DNA of 9,741 nt, taken from Planctomycetota bacterium. Its GTDB lineage: Bacteria; Planctomycetota; Planctomycetia; Pirellulales; S012-138. The stretch covers positions 1 through 9,741 of the forward strand of contig JALSGI010000783.1 in the NCBI GenBank assembly GCA_026982835.1, in the 5' to 3' direction. Below the pieces are notes generated by a model that saw nothing but the letters and a program-made list of their open reading frames with translations, did not search any database and was not told the origin of the DNA. Position 1 is the stretch's first letter. Every line of letters starts with the position of its first letter. The position numbers and the translations under genes were made by a program. Positions 5,906 to 9,741 of this stretch are shown here, piece after piece.

Positions 5906-6712
5906 ATGCCCAAGCTGCGAAGCTTTCCTGCCCGTCAGCACCGTGTCGGCCAAGTGATGCGGGGCTTTTCCTTTCCGCTTGCCTGGCCCACCCGGGCCGA
6001 CGCCCCCGCTCCGAGCCACTCCCGGCCCCACGCCTCGCGGCGGCTGGTGCAAGAGGAGCTCCGCACCCGGATCCTGGCCGGGCAGCGGGTGGTGCAACCT
6101 GCGGGTAACTCGTCCTGGGGCTACCGGGTGTTTAAGCGCACGCTGGACCTGCTGGGAGCGGCCACGTTGCTGGTGTTGCTTGCGCCCGTGCTGCTCGTCA
6201 CCTACGTGGTGCTGTGGTTCACCACTCGGGGCAAGCCCCTGTTTGTGCAGGAGCGGGTGGGGCACTGCGGGCGGTTGTTCCGCATGTACAAGTTCCGCAC
6301 CATGATCGACAACGCCGAGCAGGTGCAGCAGCAGGTAGAGAACGAAATGGACGGCCCGGTGTTCAAAAACCGCCACGATCCCCGGGTGACCCGGGTGGGC
6401 CGCATCCTGCGCAAGCTGAGCATCGACGAGTTGCCGCAGCTGTTCAACGTGCTGCGGGGCGATATGTCGCTGGTGGGCCCGCGGCCGCCGGTGCTCAAGG
6501 AAGTCGTAAAATACGAGCCCTGGCAGCTGAAGCGGCTGAGCGTCAAACCGGGGCTGACCTGCATCTGGCAAGTCAGCGGCCGCAACGAGATCGGCTTTGC
6601 CCAGTGGGTGCGGATGGACCTGGAATACATCCGCAACCAGAGCTGGTGGCTGGACCTGTCGCTGCTGCTGAAGACCCCCTGGGCGGTGTTAACGGGCCGG
6701 GGAGCGTATTAG
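5906..6712 (+). CDS. Monotopic polyprenyl-phosphate sugar-1-phosphate transferase (bacterial sugar transferase)
   Basis: The enzyme should move a sugar 1-phosphate from a nucleotide sugar onto undecaprenyl phosphate at the inner membrane, the first step of exopolysaccharide or O-antigen-like glycan assembly. The 268 residues show a hydrophobic helix at about 81-104, broken by Ala-Pro at 93-94 as in re-entrant helices of this family. Further motifs are KFRTM (129-133), DELPQL (174-179) with the Asp174-Glu175 catalytic dyad, and GDMSLVGPRP (185-194). It is a short form without the multi-helix N-terminus of WbaP-like proteins. Before the membrane helix there is a 70-residue polar, Pro/Arg-rich extension of unclear role. 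No glycosyltransferase, flippase or polymerase gene lies nearby, so the glycan is unknown. It runs divergently from the regulator and convergently with the small gene at 6741-7007. The sugar specificity cannot be told. Confidence 0.93.
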   Translation: MPKLRSFPARQHRVGQVMRGFSFPLAWPTRADAPAPSHSRPHASRRLVQEELRTRILAGQRVVQPAGNSSWGYRVFKRTLDLLGAATLLVLLAPVLLVTYVVLWFTTRGKPLFVQERVGHCGRLFRMYKFRTMIDNAEQVQQQVENEMDGPVFKNRHDPRVTRVGRILRKLSIDELPQLFNVLRGDMSLVGPRPPVLKEVVKYEPWQLKRLSVKPGLTCIWQVSGRNEIGFAQWVRMDLEYIRNQSWWLDLSLLLKTPWAVLTGRGAY

Positions 6713-6740
6713 GTGGATTCGGGCAGGCTGCAAGTGAGGC

Positions 6741-7007
6741 TCAGGCGGCCCGGCGAACCGGCGCCGGGGGCAGCAGCGAGATGGTCCGCAGCATGCGGCC
6801 CTGCTGGTCGTAGAACTGGACCAGTTCCACCTCCCGCAGCCAGGTGGCCCAGTAACGCGGCGTGCGGTAGCTGCGAGCATAGCAACGCCCTTGCTGAAAC
6901 AGCAGGTGTTCCTGCAGGGCAGCCAGTTCCTCGGGCGTGGCCCCCAGCTGGGCCAGCACGCGGCGGACCAGTTGGCGGACCTGCTCGGCGGTGGGCAAGG
7001 AGGCCAT
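6741..7007 (-). CDS. Small hypothetical protein (88 residues)
   Basis: I do not recognise a named family. The ATG at 7007 has GGAG 7 nt upstream (7015-7018), which I prefer over ATG 7022 and TTG 7064. The N-terminal half (about 5-35) is a predicted amphipathic helix, AEQVRQLVRRVLAQLGATPEEL. The C-terminal half reads as beta strands, RYWATWLREVELVQFYDQQGRMLRTISL, and is rich in aromatic residues. There is one Cys and no signal peptide or membrane segment, so it is probably cytoplasmic. It faces the sugar transferase tail to tail across 28 bp. No longer competing frame on the other strand makes a plausible protein here, and the ribosome binding site and composition support a real gene. Function unknown. 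Confidence 0.65.
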   Translation of the reverse strand: MASLPTAEQVRQLVRRVLAQLGATPEELAALQEHLLFQQGRCYARSYRTPRYWATWLREVELVQFYDQQGRMLRTISLLPPAPVRRAA

Positions 7008-7030
7008 GGGTTGGCTCCGCATGGGCAAGG

Positions 7031-7071
7031 AGCTGTGCCGGGACACAGCTTGTCCCTCCCCCAAGAGGGAC
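7031..7071. other. Two abutting hairpins upstream of the small gene
   Basis: AGCTGTG (7031-7037) pairs with CACAGCT (7044-7050) across a 6-nt loop. Directly beside it, GTCCCTC (7052-7058) pairs with GAGGGAC (7065-7071), also across a 6-nt loop. Both have 7-bp perfect stems and would form in the leader RNA of the minus-strand gene or in either DNA strand. Confidence 0.5.
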
Positions 7072-7128
7072 TTGGCTACCTCTTCCCATCGGCACGAAGC
7101 GCCGGGAATCTTGGCCTGAAGTTATGGG

Positions 7129-7151
7129 AAAAAGCCCCACCTCCTGGGGGC
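7129..7151 (-). terminator. Orphan intrinsic-terminator-like hairpin on the minus strand
   Basis: On the minus strand, a GC-rich stem (7145-7151 with 7134-7139, one bulged base) with a 5-nt GGAGG loop is followed by TTTTT (7129-7133). No minus-strand gene lies just to the right, so it would end a short unseen transcript or act as an attenuator for the small gene. Confidence 0.35.
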
Positions 7152-7181
7152 ACCCCTTCCTGAGGGCCGCACCCGGGGCGA

Positions 7182-7210
7182 TTGCTCCGCAGCCAATCAG
7201 CCGCTATGGT
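7182..7210 (+). promoter_or_regulatory. Weak candidate promoter for the FHA-xseA pair
   Basis: TTGCTC (7182-7187), 17 bp, then TATGGT (7205-7210). The spacing is ideal but the -35 matches the consensus at only 3 positions and the -10 at 4. It lies 84 bp before the ATG at 7294. Confidence 0.25.
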
Positions 7211-7293
7211 GAAATATTGGCCGGAGGGGAAAGCATCTCTGGCAAGGAGAGGAGCCACGGTCCGCCGCGGGAGTGTCGGAGATCGGATCCGCC

Positions 7294-7935
7294 ATGCAAG
7301 TGAAGCTGATCGTCGTGGGTGGAAAGGTGGATCGGACGGAGGTCCGACTGCGGCTGCCGGCCGTGCTGGGGCGCAGTCGCGGGGCGGACCTGACGCTAGG
7401 CCATCCCAGCATCAGCCGCCGCCATTGCCGCCTGTGCGAGAGGAACGGGATGGTGGTGGTGGAGGACCTGCAATCGACCAACGGCACCTTCGTGGAGGAC
7501 CGGCGGGTGGAGCAGGCCCCTTTGGAACCGGGAGCCCGCCTCCGCGTTGGACCGCTGACCTTCGTGGTGGTGTACGACCGCCCCCGAAGCGAACCCCCGG
7601 TGCCCATCGAACAGGAATCCGCTGTAGCTGGGGCCGAGCCGCAAGCCGAGGAGGAAAGCATTCTGCTGGCTTCCGAACCCCCGATTGCTCCTGCCGACCC
7701 GGCGGGTATCACTCCCTCCGAGCCGTTCCCCCCGGAGCTTCCGGCGGCCGAAGAACAACCGATGGCTCCCATGCCGCCGGGGCTTGGCGTTTCGGCTGCC
7801 GGGGAGGCCTCCTCGGGGGTGCCGGTACCGCCCGGGGAACCGCAGGGAGTGCCCCCCGATCCGCTGCAGGAAGCCCTGGAGGAAGAAAACGAAGAGGACG
7901 AACAGCTGCGGCGTTTTCTGGAAGGGTTGCAGTAG
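7294..7935 (+). CDS. FHA-domain protein with an acidic Pro/Glu-rich tail
   Basis: Forkhead-associated domains bind phosphothreonine peptides. Residues 1-95 form one such domain with all its hallmarks: LGRS (25-28), SISRRH (39-44) and STNGTF (61-66). The remaining 118 residues are low-complexity and rich in Pro, Glu and Ala, ending in a strongly acidic helix (about 190-213, EEENEEDEQLRRFLEGL). There is no catalytic domain, membrane segment or signal peptide, so it is likely a cytoplasmic adaptor in Ser/Thr-kinase signalling, which is extensive in planctomycetes. I chose the ATG at 7294, which starts directly on the first beta strand; GTG at 7273 would add seven residues. The gene ends 39 bp before xseA on the same strand, so the two may be one transcript. 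The partner kinase and target are not visible. Confidence 0.9.
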   Translation: MQVKLIVVGGKVDRTEVRLRLPAVLGRSRGADLTLGHPSISRRHCRLCERNGMVVVEDLQSTNGTFVEDRRVEQAPLEPGARLRVGPLTFVVVYDRPRSEPPVPIEQESAVAGAEPQAEEESILLASEPPIAPADPAGITPSEPFPPELPAAEEQPMAPMPPGLGVSAAGEASSGVPVPPGEPQGVPPDPLQEALEEENEEDEQLRRFLEGLQ

Positions 7936-7961
7936 GGGCGGCCCGTGGCACCCGGTTTGCG

Positions 7962-7967
7962 AAAGGA
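7962..7967 (+). promoter_or_regulatory. Ribosome binding site that selects the xseA start
   Basis: AAAGGA lies 7 nt before the ATG at 7975. The GTG at 7945 has no comparable site and would add ten residues with no family match. Confidence 0.7.
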
Positions 7968-7974
7968 CTTCCCC

Positions 7975-9297
7975 ATGGGGCAAGCGGCTCCAGGCCAGCG
8001 ATCCTTGTTCGATACCCCCGGAAGGCAGTCCGTGGAAGAAAAAGCCGAAGCAGAAAAACCCGTCATCTGGACCGTCTCCCGACTCACCCGGCGAATCAAG
8101 CGAACCCTGGAAGAGGCATTCCCGGACGTATGGGTCAGCGGGGAGGTTTCCAACCTTCGGCGTTCCCAGACCGGGCACGTGTACTTTACGCTCAAGGACG
8201 CTGAGGCCCAACTCGGCGCCGTTCTCTGGAGCAGCGCCGCGCGGCAGTTGCAATTCGACCTGGTGGATGGGCTGGAGGTGATCTGCCGCGGGGCGGTGGA
8301 GGTCTATCCTCCGCGGGGGCGCTACCAGTTGATTGTTCGTCAGATGCAACCGAAGGGGCTGGGAGCATTGGAGTTGGCCTTCCGCCAGCTATACCAGCGT
8401 TTGCAGCGGCAAGGCTTGTTCGATTCCAGGCACAAAAAGCCCCTGCCCCGCTTCCCGCGGTTCGTGGCCGTGGTGACCAGTCCCACCGGGGCGGCGGTGC
8501 ACGACGTGCTGCGCACGCTCCGCCGGCGGTGGCCGCTGGTGCGGGTGCTGGTGGTGCCCGCGGCGGTGCAGGGGGAAGAGGCCCCGGGCCAGATCGCCCA
8601 GGCCGTGGAGCTGGTCAACCGCCTTCGGCCCCGGCCGGACGTGATGATCGTCGGCCGCGGCGGAGGATCGCTGGAGGATCTGTGGGCGTTCAACACCGAG
8701 GAGGTGGTGCGGGCGATTTTCCGCTCGCAGGTGCCGGTGGTTTCGGCCGTGGGGCATGAGGTGGACACCACGCTCTCCGACCTGGTGGCCGACAAGCGGG
8801 CGCTGACGCCCACCGACGCCGGGCAGGAAGTGGTGCCGCACCAGCGGGAGATACAAGCCCACTTGGAACACCTGGCCGCACGTATGCGGCGGCACTTGCA
8901 GCAGCAGGTGGGCCGCGCCCGCCAACGCCTCCAGGCCATCGTCCGCAGCCGGGTGATCCGCCGCCCGCAGGCCCTGCTGGACGATTCCTTGCTCCGCGTG
9001 GAAGAACTTTCCCAACGGCTGAATCGAGCCATGCAGGGGCGGCTCCAGCAGGGGCAAAACCGGCTGGGCCACGCCGCCGGCAAGCTGGAATCTCTCAGCC
9101 CGGTGGCCGTGCTGGCCCGCGGCTACAGCGTTACCCTCCAGGTCGAAGGCCACCAGGTGCTTCGCCGCCACGACCAGGTGGCCCCGGGAGATCGCATCCT
9201 CACCCAACTGGCCCAGGGCACGCTGCTCAGCCGCGTGGAAAGCACCTCGGCCGAAAATCTCCTGGTGCCGGAAGCACCGGACCGCAAACGCCCCTAG
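7975..9297 (+). CDS. xseA: Exodeoxyribonuclease VII large subunit
   Basis: XseA is the catalytic subunit of exonuclease VII, which degrades single-stranded DNA from both ends to acid-soluble oligonucleotides and acts in mismatch repair and removal of DNA-protein adducts. The 440 residues match the family length. An OB-fold DNA-binding domain covers about 31-125 (WTVSRLTRRIK, VSGEVSN, GHVYFTLKD). The catalytic domain follows, with GAAVHDVLR (Asp177), GRGGGSLEDLW (Arg228) and SAVGHEVDTTLSDLVADKRALTP (His261, Asp264). These four positions correspond to the essential Asp155, Arg205, His238 and Asp241 of the E. coli enzyme by spacing. A long Gln/Arg/Leu-rich helical region at about 285-370 fits the coiled-coil arm that binds XseB subunits, and LSPVAVLARGYS (374-385) is the C-terminal family motif. 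No xseB follows; the next gene is convergent, so the small subunit must lie elsewhere. Confidence 0.97.
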   Translation: MGQAAPGQRSLFDTPGRQSVEEKAEAEKPVIWTVSRLTRRIKRTLEEAFPDVWVSGEVSNLRRSQTGHVYFTLKDAEAQLGAVLWSSAARQLQFDLVDGLEVICRGAVEVYPPRGRYQLIVRQMQPKGLGALELAFRQLYQRLQRQGLFDSRHKKPLPRFPRFVAVVTSPTGAAVHDVLRTLRRRWPLVRVLVVPAAVQGEEAPGQIAQAVELVNRLRPRPDVMIVGRGGGSLEDLWAFNTEEVVRAIFRSQVPVVSAVGHEVDTTLSDLVADKRALTPTDAGQEVVPHQREIQAHLEHLAARMRRHLQQQVGRARQRLQAIVRSRVIRRPQALLDDSLLRVEELSQRLNRAMQGRLQQGQNRLGHAAGKLESLSPVAVLARGYSVTLQVEGHQVLRRHDQVAPGDRILTQLAQGTLLSRVESTSAENLLVPEAPDRKRP

Positions 9298-9327
9298 CAG
9301 AGGCCGGCTCGGCCGCCAAAAAGCCAA

Positions 9328-9359
9328 GGGGCTCCCGGCCCCCCCGGGCCGGAAGCCCC
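9328..9359. terminator. Strong hairpin between xseA and the convergent gene, likely bidirectional terminator
   Basis: GGGGCT (9328-9333) and CCGGCCC (9335-9341) pair with GGGCCGG (9346-9352) and AGCCCC (9354-9359). That is 13 bp with one C-A mismatch and a CCCC loop. On the minus strand it is followed within a few bases by TTTTT (9318-9322), so it best fits termination of the gene at 9401-9741. On the plus strand only a weak T-rich stretch follows, but it lies 30 nt after the xseA stop. Confidence 0.65.
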
Positions 9360-9400
9360 CCGCGTGTTCTTCGGCGCAGGCCACGGCTCACTGAGCAAGG

Positions 9401-9741
9401 TCAATAGCGCCAGATCCAGTCCACGGTCAGCCGGTTTTCCAGCAGGTCGCGGCGGTCGGTCAAGGGGACTTCCCAGGCCACGCCGATCTCCATGCCCGCG
9501 TGCGGCTTCAGCTTGATGCCGATGGCCCCGGTAACGATGTCGTTGCCGGCCACGCCGACCGAACCGAGGTTGATCAGGTCCACTCCTTCCACGCCGGCCA
9601 GGGCCGTCTGCTGCCCGGCGCCCATCCAGTGGTACCAGTTGAACTCCGTCAGCACGTAGAGCATGTCGCTGAGCTGGTAGGAAAAGTGGTTGGACCAGTA
9701 CCACACGCGGCTCTCGTCGGCCGGGTCCGAAGGAAGCCGAA
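9401..9741 (-). CDS. C-terminal part of a predicted outer-membrane beta-barrel protein (N-terminus beyond window)
   Basis: The frame is open from the window edge to a TGA at 9401-9403, giving 112 residues that begin inside the protein (the first readable ones are RLPSDPADESR). Alternating hydrophobic and polar residues form repeated strands, for example MLYVLTEFNWYHWMG, DIVTGAIGIKLKP, GMEIGVAWEVPLT and NRLTVDWIWRY. The protein ends in an aromatic residue (Tyr), as outer-membrane barrels recognised by the BAM machinery do. The style resembles planctomycete proteins of the phenol-degradation MetA-like barrel group, but that name is from memory and not shown. The GTG at 9706 is an internal codon rather than a start, since the upstream frame stays open and coding-like. 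Its transcript runs toward xseA and ends at the hairpin 9328-9359. Cargo or role unknown. Confidence 0.75.
   Translation of the reverse strand, partial: RLPSDPADESRVWYWSNHFSYQLSDMLYVLTEFNWYHWMGAGQQTALAGVEGVDLINLGSVGVAGNDIVTGAIGIKLKPHAGMEIGVAWEVPLTDRRDLLENRLTVDWIWRY

Noticed and set aside
5450..6571. 373-codon minus-strand frame spanning the divergent promoter region
   Set aside because: It crosses the regulator's start, the promoter and the sugar transferase in antisense. It is His/Pro-rich and without a domain.
9294..9704. 136-codon minus-strand frame overlapping the beta-barrel gene
   Set aside because: It runs in a different frame through the terminator hairpin and is Arg/Gly/Pro-rich. 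The frame ending at 9401 has proper beta-strand patterning and an aromatic C-terminus.

Overview
The window looks like a chromosomal piece of a high-GC planctomycete, most likely of the Pirellulales group. The main evidence is a DUF1549/DUF1553 protein with a planctomycete cytochrome c (PSCyt1) domain lying next to a DUF1501 protein, a pair that is expanded in Planctomycetota and rare elsewhere. Short GC-rich palindromes scattered in an intergenic region, and a WIWRY-ending beta-barrel protein of planctomycete type, agree with this. No rRNA, tRNA, CRISPR array, transposase or phage gene was seen.

Layout. (1) Positions 1-5640, minus strand: a three-gene cassette read right to left. It starts with a FadR-type (GntR/FCD) regulator (4791-5528), whose stop codon overlaps the first possible start of a 1012-residue PSCyt1-DUF1549-lectin-like-DUF1553 protein (1753-4791). 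After an unusually long 634-bp gap comes a DUF1501 protein with a twin-arginine-like leader (1-1118, cut by the window edge). The gap is filled by eight small hairpins with GNRA-type loops. The cassette has a readable sigma70-type promoter (TTGACA, 16 bp, TATCAT). It overlaps two copies of a GntR-like operator 22 bp apart, which suggests autoregulation by a sensed metabolite. (2) Positions 5529-5905: a divergent regulatory region holding that promoter, a CACGTG palindrome, a 10-bp inverted repeat and a G-quadruplex-type G-run. (3) Positions 5906-6712, plus strand: a monotopic sugar-1-phosphate transferase that would start a surface-glycan lipid-linked intermediate, with no other glycan gene in view. 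(4) Positions 6741-7007, minus strand: a small unrecognised protein, with several hairpins upstream. (5) Positions 7294-9297, plus strand: an FHA-domain protein followed after 39 bp by xseA, the large subunit of exodeoxyribonuclease VII. (6) A strong hairpin (9328-9359) separates xseA from the convergent C-terminal end of a predicted outer-membrane beta-barrel protein (9401 to the edge).

The most interesting part is the left half: a locally regulated, probably catabolite-responsive, planctomycete-specific cell-envelope cassette split by an array of covarying GNRA-loop hairpins. Most long reading frames opposite or inside these genes (for example 735 codons at 2659-4866 on the plus strand) are GC-skew shadows. 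All functional statements come from reading the sequence; no database search was run.
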